Source: Candidatus Mycolicibacterium alkanivorans (lineage in GTDB: Bacteria; Actinomycetota; Actinomycetes; Mycobacteriales; Mycobacteriaceae). From it: a stretch of DNA of 64,000 nucleotides. Within the stretch, counting starts at the first letter, position 1, and every line of letters starts with the position of its first letter. Under the pieces are notes generated by a model. The model saw nothing but the letters and a program-made list of their open reading frames with translations, was not told where the DNA came from and ran no database searches. Below, in pieces: positions 37,282-45,614 of this stretch. The translations under genes and the position numbers were made by a program. The stretch lies in NCBI RefSeq assembly GCF_022760805.1, contig NZ_JAIVFL010000001.1:558001-622000 (forward strand), in the 5' to 3' direction.

Positions 37282-38601
37282 TCAACTTTCGAGTGTTGCG
37301 AGGTATCGCAGCGCTGCTAGTCCCGGCAGGAAGAAGTAGGCGCCGCCGGTGAGTGTGGTGAAGGCGGGCAATCCCTTGAGGACCTTGCGGATCGGCCTGT
37401 CGGGGATCGTGAATTCCATTGTCCCGTCTTGCGTTCCGCAGATCGGGTCGTGCTCGTTGCCCAGTTCGTGGAACGCGCGGTCGTTGATCCACACGTTCTG
37501 GGCGAACTCGAACTGGCGAACGAGATCCGCGCAGATGATGAACGCGGCGATACCACGATCCGCTCCGTCGTCGGGTGCACCCTCGGGCAGAGCAGGCCCA
37601 TAAGTGGCACCACGCCGAATCATCCTGCGCCGGTTCATGTAGTGCGCGGTGTCGCGGGGGTTGAGCCGCCGCGCGTGCGATCCCAGTGGACAGGCGTACC
37701 CGTGCGGGTCCATTTCTTTGTAGTTGAAGTCGTTGTTGCGCATAGGGTCTGCGCCGAGCTCGGGATCATCCTTGTCCGGTGCCAGCACCAGGGGGGCGCC
37801 GCTGCGCCAGCGGCCCATGAACTTCGCGGCCAGCAGCTCCTCATCATCAGGGGTGTCCGAGTTGTCTCGGACGTAATCGCGGAACAGCGCCACATGCTCC
37901 TGCAAGCGCCGGTACGCCATGAAACTCCCATTGCGGGACAACACCTCTGGCTGCGGAAGGTTGGCGACGGGGCCATTCTCGTCGGGATAGCCGAGAATGA
38001 ACTCGCCTGGCTTCAGCGCAGCACCCGAGCCAGGAGTCGGCTCCTCACCCGATCCCTCCATCACCGGCTGAGACAGCCGGTCGCGGAACCCGAAGTGGTC
38101 GTGGGCGTAGTTGAATGGCGGGGTCGCGTTCAGGTCCAGGAACGACAGACTCCGAACCCCGTCGCAGCGGGCCACCAGCTCGTCGTGCACCCCGGTGGCC
38201 CTGGCGTGTTCGGCATCGTCTCGCGCGAACAGGATGGCAATCGCGTGCAGATCGTCGCCAGCCAGGCCGCCCACCCAGTTGCCGGGCTGGTTGCGCCCAG
38301 TGTCTCCGAGGATGTCGGCCCGGGCGGCCATCCCCTCACGAAACGCGTCGGGGAACGTCGACAGCGCCTCCTCGGGCACCCCGAGGGCCCGCAGACCGTT
38401 GCAGGTGAACGCGAGCGTGACCCACCGCTTGGTGTTGTCCATCGTGGTGGCAGCCGACGCCGCGGATTCGGTGATGGGGATCAGCTCCGAGAGCCACGCC
38501 CTACCGCCGGCCGGTTTGTCGAACGACAAGAATTCGTAGCGTCCGGTCATCGCCGGGGTGCGGGTCAGCAGGATGTGCTGAATGTCGTCGAGTTCAAGCA
38601 T
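37282..38601 (-). CDS. DyP-type heme peroxidase
   Basis: 439 residues, the size of long-form (class C/D) dye-decolorizing peroxidases. The distal motif is GFRDR at 171-175: catalytic Asp174 is kept, but the final Gly of GxxDG is Arg. The proximal heme ligand is His309 in CPLGSHARRLNPR, and GEFILGYPDENG is a further family signature. It should oxidise substrates with H2O2. No signal peptide. Middle gene of a three-gene minus-strand operon with two unrecognised proteins. Confidence 0.9.
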   Translation of the reverse strand: MLELDDIQHILLTRTPAMTGRYEFLSFDKPAGGRAWLSELIPITESAASAATTMDNTKRWVTLAFTCNGLRALGVPEEALSTFPDAFREGMAARADILGDTGRNQPGNWVGGLAGDDLHAIAILFARDDAEHARATGVHDELVARCDGVRSLSFLDLNATPPFNYAHDHFGFRDRLSQPVMEGSGEEPTPGSGAALKPGEFILGYPDENGPVANLPQPEVLSRNGSFMAYRRLQEHVALFRDYVRDNSDTPDDEELLAAKFMGRWRSGAPLVLAPDKDDPELGADPMRNNDFNYKEMDPHGYACPLGSHARRLNPRDTAHYMNRRRMIRRGATYGPALPEGAPDDGADRGIAAFIICADLVRQFEFAQNVWINDRAFHELGNEHDPICGTQDGTMEFTIPDRPIRKVLKGLPAFTTLTGGAYFFLPGLAALRYLATLES

Positions 38602-38620
38602 GTGTGCAGACCTGCTCGGC

Positions 38621-39181
38621 TTACTGCATCTGGTCGAGCATGTCGGAGAACGCTGCTTTGAGCTTCAGTGCCTTCTTGATCTCATCGGCGGTCACGTAGG
38701 GGTATTCCCCGTACTCCAGGAAGCTCGGGCATTGGTGGTCTCGCACGAACTTGATGAAGGCCTCGGGGTTCTCTTTCCAGTCCTCTGGGAATCCCTCCAA
38801 ATTCGTGAAGACGGTCGTGATCCCGGTCTGGCTGAACAACTGCACCGCGTCTTCGGTGTACTTGTCGAAGTCGGTATCGAAGATGCCCTGGTACTGGAAA
38901 TGCAGCCCCGAACCGACGTCGAACAGCACCCAACGTAAATAGTGCAGCCGAAGCGGGGCCAGCACGTCGGGGCTGCCCTTGATCGCCTCCTCGATCTGCT
39001 TGCCGTAGGCCCGGACGACCTCCTCGCGGCCCTCCTTGACCTTCGCGATGATCGAGAAACCATGGCAGGCGGGAGTTCTGGGATACATCGGCCCGTAACG
39101 GCCCCGCTCTTCAACGAAATAGCCCTCCGCCGGGATGGCCATCGCCGCAGGCTTGGTCCAGTCTTGATCCGTTGCAGACAT
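38621..39181 (-). CDS. Unrecognised protein upstream of DyP, possible ferredoxin-like fold
   Basis: 186 residues (MSATDQDWTKPAAMAIPAEG to SDMLDQMQ), first gene of the DyP operon, 19 bp before it. The order strand-helix-strand in HGFSIIAKVKEGREEVVRAY followed by LRLHYLRWVLFDV and LHFQYQGIFDTDFDKY suggests a dimeric alpha/beta barrel module, the fold also used by DyP and chlorite dismutase. It has no obvious heme ligand. A role in binding substrate or assembling the peroxidase is inference. Confidence 0.65.
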   Translation of the reverse strand: MSATDQDWTKPAAMAIPAEGYFVEERGRYGPMYPRTPACHGFSIIAKVKEGREEVVRAYGKQIEEAIKGSPDVLAPLRLHYLRWVLFDVGSGLHFQYQGIFDTDFDKYTEDAVQLFSQTGITTVFTNLEGFPEDWKENPEAFIKFVRDHQCPSFLEYGEYPYVTADEIKKALKLKAAFSDMLDQMQ

Positions 39182-39303
39182 TGCAGACCCCCTCAATCTT
39201 GTCCTTGCCGAAACGCTACCGTCTGACCCCGTGGGCCGAAACACTTTCGGTCCACGAACTCGGGCCGTCGACCAGAGGTGGCCTGGCGGTCATCGGGCGG
39301 GCG

Positions 39304-40794
39304 CTATAGATCGAGTGTCAGGGTGCGGGTATGCGCGCGGGAGACGCAGGGGTACATGATGCCCGCCCCGTCCTTGTTCTCGTTGTCTGCAACGGAGTCC
39401 AGGTGTTGGGGACGGCCGGCGAGGACGCGGACCTCGCACGCGCCGCAGATTCCTTCGCGGCACGACGAATAGACGGGTATGTCGGCGAGTTCGAGTGCCT
39501 CGAGCAGCGATTGGTCTCCCGAGACGTGCACGTGTGTGCCGCTACGGTCGCAAGTTACGTCGAAAGGCCTGCCGGTCTGGTCTGGCATCTGTGTCGCCGC
39601 GTTGAACCGTTCGATGTGCAGGCGTGCGGCCGGGACGAGCGCCGCGAGTTCTTCGGTCATCGAGGAGGGTCCGCAGCAATACACCGCGGCGCCGCTGCCG
39701 GCGAGGATGCGCGCGAGATCCGGGCGGACGCCGGTTTCGTCGCGGGCGTCGATGCTGACGTGGTCTGGCCACCGCTGCTGCAGTTCGTCACTGAACGCCA
39801 TGGTGGCCCTGCTGGCGCCGATGTAGACCAGCTGCCATCGCCGGTGCGCGGGCAGCGAGTCGATCATCGCCTTGATTGGCGTGATGCCGATCCCGCCGGC
39901 GACGAATACATACTCCTCGGCGGGCTCGAGCATGAAGGTGTTGCTAGGACCGGAGACGTCCAGGGGCGTGCCGAGCCGAGCGTTGGCGTGCAGCCACGCG
40001 CTGCCGCCACGTGAGGATGGTGCGCGCTGCACGGCGATTCGGTATCGGCAGCGGTCGGCCGGATCGCCGCACAGTGAGTAGCAGCGCTGCAACCCGTTCG
40101 GTAGGTGCACCGTCACGTGGGCTCCCGGCGCCCACAGCGGCAACTCACTCCCATCTTTCAGCGACAGGTCGATGCCGAGGACGTCGCATGAGAGTGGGTA
40201 GGTAGCGGTGATGGTCATCGGCCGCCGCGGCGCGGCGGGTGGTCGTCGCCGCGGCGGCGGCGCGGCGGAGGCGGACGTCAGCACCCGCACGAGCACCGCC
40301 ACGGTGGTCAGACCCAGCAGTGCGAAGGCCACCACCCGATAGCCCCAGGCACCCACGTCGGTGCCGGACCAGCCGGCGTGGAAGGACACCAGCACCACCG
40401 ACGCGTAGCTGCCGTAGTGCAGCGCCTTCCAGAATCGCCGGGGCATTCGCGGTCCCAGCAGCGAGGACCCGTACACGGCGATCAGCAGGTAGAACGCGAC
40501 GATGCCCAGGGCGACCGGCCAGGGCCGGTAGCCCGCCGCCAGTGGGACGAGGACCTGGGTGAGCGAGAAGTGGGCCCAGCTGTCGAGCATCAGTGAGAGC
40601 ATGTGCAGGCCCGTCATGATCAACGCCGTGCCCCCCAGCCAGCGATGCAGGTCCCGCAGCCATGCCGGGTTGTCGATGGACCGCAGCACCCGCGTGGCCA
40701 GCAGCACACCCCACATCACCGAGCCGGTCATCGCGGCCCAGGCCACCAGGCCGCTGGCCCGGGTGACATACCACCACAAATGCGGATCGGTCAC
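39304..40794 (-). CDS. Ferric reductase-like membrane flavoprotein with C-terminal 2Fe-2S ferredoxin domain
   Basis: 496 residues. Residues 1-190 form about six membrane helices with paired His residues for b-type heme (LHRWLGGTALIMTGLHM; ALHYGSYASVVLVSFHAGW). A ferredoxin-reductase module follows (RCYSLCGDP for FAD, GGIGITPIKAMIDSLPAHRR for NAD(P)H), then a plant-type 2Fe-2S domain with Cys445, Cys450, Cys453 and Cys483. It would carry electrons from NAD(P)H across the membrane. GTG 40794 overlaps the apbE stop (GTGA). Confidence 0.88.
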   Translation of the reverse strand: MTDPHLWWYVTRASGLVAWAAMTGSVMWGVLLATRVLRSIDNPAWLRDLHRWLGGTALIMTGLHMLSLMLDSWAHFSLTQVLVPLAAGYRPWPVALGIVAFYLLIAVYGSSLLGPRMPRRFWKALHYGSYASVVLVSFHAGWSGTDVGAWGYRVVAFALLGLTTVAVLVRVLTSASAAPPPRRRPPAAPRRPMTITATYPLSCDVLGIDLSLKDGSELPLWAPGAHVTVHLPNGLQRCYSLCGDPADRCRYRIAVQRAPSSRGGSAWLHANARLGTPLDVSGPSNTFMLEPAEEYVFVAGGIGITPIKAMIDSLPAHRRWQLVYIGASRATMAFSDELQQRWPDHVSIDARDETGVRPDLARILAGSGAAVYCCGPSSMTEELAALVPAARLHIERFNAATQMPDQTGRPFDVTCDRSGTHVHVSGDQSLLEALELADIPVYSSCREGICGACEVRVLAGRPQHLDSVADNENKDGAGIMYPCVSRAHTRTLTLDL

Positions 40795-41753
40795 GCGAAA
40801 TCTGCCCAGTTCGCCGTCTGTTTGCACGGCTGATCGGCGGCCACTATCACCCCGGCGGCGCCAATGCGGGGCAGCCAATCGAGCAGGCCATCGGGGTCGC
40901 GCAGAAACGCCAGCTTCGCCAAGGCTTCGGCCCTGACACCAGTGCCGGCGATTACGGTCGACGTCAGGGTCGGGGTGAGCGCGCTGGCGCCGGTGGCCGA
41001 GTCGATCAGGTGATGGGCCGGGCCGTCGGCACCGGCCCAGACCCGCACGAGCCGGCTCGACGTCGCCACAGATCCGCGGGCGAGCCGGATCACGTTCATC
41101 AGCTCGGTGGGGGTGAACGGATCCTGGATGCCGATCGTCCACGCCGGGGCGTCGGGGGCCTGTCCAGCGACCACCAGGTCACCACCGACCTCGGCCAGTA
41201 CCCCGTCGGCACCGCGGTCCATCGCGAGCTCGACGATCATGTCAGCCGCCAGACCCTTGCCCAGGCCCCCCGCGTCGAGCGTGGTGCCCAGCGGAAGGCG
41301 GATATCCAGACCGGCGACATCGATGCCGGCGACATCGCCCGGCCACGCCGCGGTTTCGGGCAGCAGGGTGCGCCGCGACGGGTCGACTCGGCTGGTGTGG
41401 TATCCGCTGGCCACGAGCTGTGGCAGCGCGGTCGGGTCGAAGTCGCCGTCGGTCAGGGCCCAGGCGTTGATCAGTTCGGCCACCAGCCGTGCGGTGCACG
41501 GGCGCACTCGCACGGGGCGGCCTTGTGACCAGTTCAGCCGCGACACGTCACTGTCCGCGAGGAAACGGCTCCACGCCTGCTCGAGCTCACGCAGAAGCTC
41601 GAAGCACTCGTCGAGAAGCTGCGGCGGTCCACCGACGACGGTGATCGACGCGGTGCCGCCCATCGCCTGGCGCCGATCCGCCCGCAGCGAATCCGGGTGA
41701 GTGCGTGCTGAGCTGGGGACGCCAGCGTGCGGCCCGATGGTCTCCGGGGCCAT
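40791..41753 (-). CDS. apbE: FAD:protein FMN transferase (ApbE)
   Basis: 320-residue ApbE family protein that attaches FMN from FAD to a Thr of a target protein outside the membrane. Family landmarks: MGGTASITVVGG near the start, LDAGGLGKGLAADMIVE, VGGDLVVAGQAP, and HHLIDSATGASALTPT. No clear signal peptide with this start. ATG 41753 lies 1 bp after the stop of the upstream small protein gene. Usual targets are FMN_bind-domain proteins; none is encoded nearby. Confidence 0.88.
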   Translation of the reverse strand: MAPETIGPHAGVPSSARTHPDSLRADRRQAMGGTASITVVGGPPQLLDECFELLRELEQAWSRFLADSDVSRLNWSQGRPVRVRPCTARLVAELINAWALTDGDFDPTALPQLVASGYHTSRVDPSRRTLLPETAAWPGDVAGIDVAGLDIRLPLGTTLDAGGLGKGLAADMIVELAMDRGADGVLAEVGGDLVVAGQAPDAPAWTIGIQDPFTPTELMNVIRLARGSVATSSRLVRVWAGADGPAHHLIDSATGASALTPTLTSTVIAGTGVRAEALAKLAFLRDPDGLLDWLPRIGAAGVIVAADQPCKQTANWADFA

Positions 41754-41754
41754 C

Positions 41755-42078
41755 TCAGCCACCGGAGGCTTTCGACACGGCGTGGGGCGCGATGGGTGCA
41801 ATGGGTACGTCGGCGGCTGGCACCGGCGCGGGAACCGGGGCGGGAACCTGGGCCGCGACGGCCGCGGCAGGTGCCGGTCCGACGGGCTGGATGGTGGTGG
41901 CCTGAACACCGCTCCTGCTGCCGGTGTCAGTGCTGGATATGACCGCCCGCTGGTGTGCGGTCGCGCTCAGCACGTCGACGATCCCCAGCAGCAGGCTGGC
42001 CGAGAGCGCGGAGACCGCGAGCTTGGACCATCGCGCCGGCGACGGTCGCGGCGGGCGGGAGTCAGTCGTCGCGCTCAT
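41755..42078 (-). CDS. Small membrane-anchored Pro/Ala-rich protein
   Basis: 107 residues: a basic start (TTDSRPPRPSPARWSK), one membrane helix (LAVSALSASLLLGIVDVLSA) and an exported, low-complexity tail rich in Pro, Ala and Val. It stands where ApbE operons normally encode an FMN_bind protein, but that domain is absent. The segment SGVQATT only loosely resembles the ApbE target motif. It overlaps the preceding small gene by 17 bp. Confidence 0.6.
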   Translation of the reverse strand: MSATTDSRPPRPSPARWSKLAVSALSASLLLGIVDVLSATAHQRAVISSTDTGSRSGVQATTIQPVGPAPAAAVAAQVPAPVPAPVPAADVPIAPIAPHAVSKASGG

Positions 42079-42376
42079 GCCTATCTTCGCCTTCTGTTTG
42101 GTGCTCACCGGAGCTGTGCTCGTCGTCTTCCCGCGACACGGTCGGGGGCGGCGCCGCCGGGCTCAACGTCGGCACAGCCGGTGGCGGAGTCGGCACAGCC
42201 GGTGGCGGAGTCGGCTGGGAAGCGGGCTGTCCGCCGCCGGGAATCAACACCTCGTTGGCCCGCCCGATGTCGGGTTGGGGCGAGGTGTTCAGAATCCGGG
42301 TGTTGACCGCTAGTGCGGCCCCCCCGATGGCCAGCACGAAAAGCAATGAAACAATCACCGCCAGTTTCGATCTCAT
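42062..42376 (-). CDS. Small exported protein with PPPAVPT repeats
   Basis: 104 residues, first gene of the ApbE/ferric-reductase operon. MRSKLAVIVSLLFVLAIGGA is a signal peptide or anchor; the exported part contains two PPPAVPT repeats, encoded by 21-bp tandem repeats, and an acidic His-rich end (DDEHSSGEH; EDRHERDD) that could bind metal. Start ATG 42376. The divergent two-component system begins 135 bp away. Confidence 0.6.
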   Translation of the reverse strand: MRSKLAVIVSLLFVLAIGGAALAVNTRILNTSPQPDIGRANEVLIPGGGQPASQPTPPPAVPTPPPAVPTLSPAAPPPTVSREDDEHSSGEHQTEGEDRHERDD

Positions 42377-42421
42377 GACTTCACGGTAGATTCCGGCCGG
42401 TCGAGAATGGTCGCAGCAAAA

Positions 42422-42438
42422 TCCAAGAATCATCCAAG
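42422..42438 (+). promoter_or_regulatory. Direct repeat TCCAAG-N5-TCCAAG, candidate response-regulator site
   Basis: Two TCCAAG half-sites start 11 bp apart (one DNA turn), as expected for a head-to-tail OmpR-family dimer. It lies between the divergent ApbE operon and the response-regulator gene. The same arrangement recurs at 46223-46239. Confidence 0.55.
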
Positions 42439-42511
42439 GTCGCGCGCGATCTCGTGGAAGACCCGCTCGAGCTGCCTCGACCCGGGCCGCGGCAAAGCTG
42501 ATAATGCGGAC

Positions 42512-43192
42512 GTGCAGGTGCTCGTGGTCGAAGACGACGAATCGGTGGCTGCCGGGCTGTGCGAAGGCCTGGGCAGAGCCGGTTTCGAGCCGCGCCGTGT
42601 GGCGACCGGCGCCGAGGCCGTGGCGAATGTGTCGGCGTCCGCGCCGGATTTCGTGCTGCTGGATCTGGGGTTGCCCGACATGGACGGCACTGACGTCTGC
42701 CGCGCCATCCGGGCACACTCGCAGGTACCGATCATCGTGGTCAGCGCCCGCGGCGAGGAGATCGACCGGGTCCTAGCGCTGGAGATGGGCGCCGACGACT
42801 ACGTGGTCAAACCCTGCGGCATGCACGAGCTCGTCGCACGCATCCGCGCCGTGGCCAGACGTACCGCCGCGCCCGACGGTCACCCCGACCAGGCCGCCAC
42901 CACCCGCTCGATCGGTGCGCTGACCATCGACCGCCGCACACAGCGTGTGCATCTCGGTCGGCGGGAGGTGCACCTGACGCCCAAGGAATTCGACCTGCTC
43001 TACTACCTCACCGAGGATCCCGGCGCGGTCTACCGACGATCGGAGATCCTGCATCAGGTATGGGGCGCCAACTGGTACGGCACCACCAAAACCGTCGACG
43101 CGCACGTGGCCGCCATCCGCAAAAAGCTCGGCGACCCGCGGTGGATCGAGGCGGTTCGCGGGGTGGGCTTCCGCATCGGAATCCTGTCGTGA
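42512..43192 (+). CDS. OmpR/PhoB-family response regulator
   Basis: 226 residues: receiver domain with phospho-acceptor Asp51 (LLDLGLPDMDG) and conserved Lys100 (VVKP), and a C-terminal winged helix (LTPKEFDLLYYLTEDPG; KTVDAHVAAIRKKLG; AVRGVGFRIG). GTG 42512 begins VQVLVVEDDE directly; the ribosome site is weak. Its stop overlaps the kinase start (GTGA). The nearby TCCAAG direct repeat suggests control of itself and of the divergent electron-transfer operon. Confidence 0.9.
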   Translation: MQVLVVEDDESVAAGLCEGLGRAGFEPRRVATGAEAVANVSASAPDFVLLDLGLPDMDGTDVCRAIRAHSQVPIIVVSARGEEIDRVLALEMGADDYVVKPCGMHELVARIRAVARRTAAPDGHPDQAATTRSIGALTIDRRTQRVHLGRREVHLTPKEFDLLYYLTEDPGAVYRRSEILHQVWGANWYGTTKTVDAHVAAIRKKLGDPRWIEAVRGVGFRIGILS

Positions 43193-44595
43193 AGTGGAGG
43201 TTGGTCGCGGCGTTCATGGCGGTCACGTGCCTCGTTGTGGTGGTCCAGGACGTCCCGCTGGGCAACTACCTGCAGCGGGTCGAACGCGACCGCATCGTCA
43301 CAGCATTGGAACGCGATGCCTTTCTGCTCGCCGGTCGCAGCGAGGACACGCTGGAAGCGGCATCACCGGATCCGCGCGTCGTGACCGATGTACACCGCTA
43401 CCGGCAAGAAAGCGGAGCGCGGGTGGTCATCGTCAACGCCGCCGGCGACGCGGTCGTGACCTCAGACGACGACCAGTCCGCGACCGGCGGCTCCTACCGG
43501 TCGCGCCCTGAGATCGCCACGGCATTGTCGGGCGACATCGCCACGGGAGAACGTCATTCGCTCAGCCTGGGGACCGACCTGTTCTACGTTGCGGTGCCGA
43601 TCGTCAGCGGTCAACGGGTCCTCGGGGCGGTGCGGCTGACCTATCCGACGCAGGTGGTCACCGATAAGGTGCACGGGCAACTGCGCATCCTTTGGCTGGT
43701 CGCCGGCATCACCGTCGCGTTGGCTGGGGCAGTGGCCTTCCTGATGGCAACCACCGTCACCCGCCGCCTGCAGCAGCTGCGGCGCACCACCGAACTGCTT
43801 GCCGACGGACGGCTCGACGCGCGAACCCCAGAGCAGGGCGGGGCACCGGAGATCCGCAGCCTCGCAAGGTCGGTTAACCAAATGGCTGATCGGCTCCAAG
43901 ATCAGCTGCGCCAGCAGCGCGCATTTGCCGGCGACGCCTCCCACCAGCTGCGCACACCGTTGACTGCACTGCGCGTCCGATTGGACAACGCCGCCGATCT
44001 CGTCGACGCTGACCCTGAAGCCGCGCGTGAGACCGTCGCCGCAGCCCAGGACGAAGCATTGCGTCTACAGCAGATCGTTGATGGGCTGTTGGCGCTCAGC
44101 CGGGCCGACGGCGCTGCGATCTCGCCGCAGGAGATCGACCTGGCCGAGGTGGCCCGCGCGCGGGTCGAACAGTGGCAGCCCCTCGCCGAGGAATCCGGTG
44201 TGCGCATAGCCGTGACCGCGCCAGAAACCGCCCCAGTGTCGGCCGTGCCCGGGGCCGTCGAGCAGATCATCGACAATCTCATCGACAATGCGCTGGCGGT
44301 GGCCCCGGCCCACACCACCATCGGCGTGGCCGTGGCGCCTGCCTCCGACGCCGTGGACCTACACGTCCTCGATGAGGGCCCCGGGATGTCATCGCAGGAC
44401 TGCGCACGAGCCTTCGACCGGTTCTGGCGCGGACGCACCGACACCGTTGGCAGTGGGTTGGGCCTGGCCATCGTCGCCCAGCTCGCCCGCGCGAGCGGAG
44501 CAACCGCGGAGTTGACGCCACGCACGTCGGACAACATCGGTACCGGCGGACTCGATGCGCACATCCGGTTCGCCCGCAGCCGTACCCGTCACTAG
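43189..44595 (+). CDS. Membrane sensor histidine kinase
   Basis: 468 residues: membrane helix (3-21), extracytoplasmic sensor of about 145 residues, second helix (about 168-187), HAMP (188-240), HisKA with phospho-accepting His252 (GDASHQLRTPLTAL) and an ATPase domain (NLIDNALAVAP; DEGPGMS; GSGLGLAI). Phosphorylates the response regulator encoded just before it. The signal is unknown; neighbouring redox genes suggest envelope redox state or metal. Start by GTGA overlap. Confidence 0.9.
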   Translation: MKWRLVAAFMAVTCLVVVVQDVPLGNYLQRVERDRIVTALERDAFLLAGRSEDTLEAASPDPRVVTDVHRYRQESGARVVIVNAAGDAVVTSDDDQSATGGSYRSRPEIATALSGDIATGERHSLSLGTDLFYVAVPIVSGQRVLGAVRLTYPTQVVTDKVHGQLRILWLVAGITVALAGAVAFLMATTVTRRLQQLRRTTELLADGRLDARTPEQGGAPEIRSLARSVNQMADRLQDQLRQQRAFAGDASHQLRTPLTALRVRLDNAADLVDADPEAARETVAAAQDEALRLQQIVDGLLALSRADGAAISPQEIDLAEVARARVEQWQPLAEESGVRIAVTAPETAPVSAVPGAVEQIIDNLIDNALAVAPAHTTIGVAVAPASDAVDLHVLDEGPGMSSQDCARAFDRFWRGRTDTVGSGLGLAIVAQLARASGATAELTPRTSDNIGTGGLDAHIRFARSRTRH

Positions 44596-44613
44596 CGCCA
44601 CCTGACTCTGCGC

Positions 44614-45555
44614 TCAGGTTGCCGTCCGCGCCGTCTCGAACGCCTGCTGATGCGCCTTCTCATCGCCCGCAATCTCCCGGAACAGGCTGGCGGCCTGCGG
44701 GTTTCCGGACTGCTCGGCCTGTCGGGCGTAGTCGGGGTACATCACGTCGGCCTCGTGCTGCTCACCGTTGATCGCGTCGGTGAGGTTCGTATTGGTGTCG
44801 GGGGACACCAAGCCGGCCAGCGTCGCCAGCGCGGCGAAGTGCTCGTTCAACTCGACGTTGGCGGAGTTGGTGAACAGCTGCGCCACGGCGAGGTTCTCGC
44901 TGCGACGGGCCTGATCGGCGTAGCGCATGTACTTGGCGTAGGCGAACGCCTCACCCTGCATCGCCGTGCGCAGATTCGCCAGTGTCGTGCCCGACGAACG
45001 CGGGGGGCCGGCCGTAATCGCCTCCGGAGCGGACGTCGCGCCCACCGGGACCGAGCCGGCCGGGCTGGGGCTGGTGATCATGGTCAGCGCGGTCGTGAAG
45101 TCCTTGGCATGGATGGCCTCATCGTTGCCGATCTCGGCGAACAACGCTGCCGCGGCCGGGTCGTTGTCGGCCGTGGCCTGCTTGGCGAATCCCGGATACA
45201 TCGTGTCGACCTCGGTGGTCTCGCCACTGATGGCGTCACGCAGGTTGGCGGCGCTGTCACCGCCAAAGCCGATCAGATCGGCTTCGCGGGCGAAATGATC
45301 CGACAGCTCGGTCTGGGCGGCATCGGTGAACGCTTGCGCCGCTTGGGGCCGCCGCGCCTGCTGAGCCTGGGCGGCATAGGCCAGGTATTTCGCATGGGCG
45401 AGCGCTTCACCATGCATCGCCGACAACGCATTGGAACGCGTGGAATCGGCGAGCGGCGAACTGGCCGGCGGCGCGGTCTGACTCCCGCACGCGGCGACCG
45501 TGACGATCAACGTCGCGGCGCACACCGCTGTCGATGAGAGGTTTGCATAACGCAT
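44614..45555 (-). CDS. Exported lipoprotein with two ferritin-like domains
   Basis: 313 residues. A lipobox (TVAACGS, lipidated Cys23) follows a signal peptide, so it is anchored outside the membrane. Two homologous rubrerythrin/ferritin-like four-helix units follow (about 43-158 and 193-310). Each has ordered Glu/His ligands: Glu50, Glu83, His87, Glu112, Glu146, His149 and Glu202, Glu235 or 238, His239, Glu265, Glu299, His302. Possible role: iron or peroxide handling at the cell surface. TTTTAGGAG precedes the ATG. Confidence 0.78.
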   Translation of the reverse strand: MRYANLSSTAVCAATLIVTVAACGSQTAPPASSPLADSTRSNALSAMHGEALAHAKYLAYAAQAQQARRPQAAQAFTDAAQTELSDHFAREADLIGFGGDSAANLRDAISGETTEVDTMYPGFAKQATADNDPAAAALFAEIGNDEAIHAKDFTTALTMITSPSPAGSVPVGATSAPEAITAGPPRSSGTTLANLRTAMQGEAFAYAKYMRYADQARRSENLAVAQLFTNSANVELNEHFAALATLAGLVSPDTNTNLTDAINGEQHEADVMYPDYARQAEQSGNPQAASLFREIAGDEKAHQQAFETARTAT

Positions 45556-45614
45556 GACAACACTCCTAAAATAGTTGCGAACTCAACTGATTTTCGAAGG
45601 CACGGACCTGGCGG

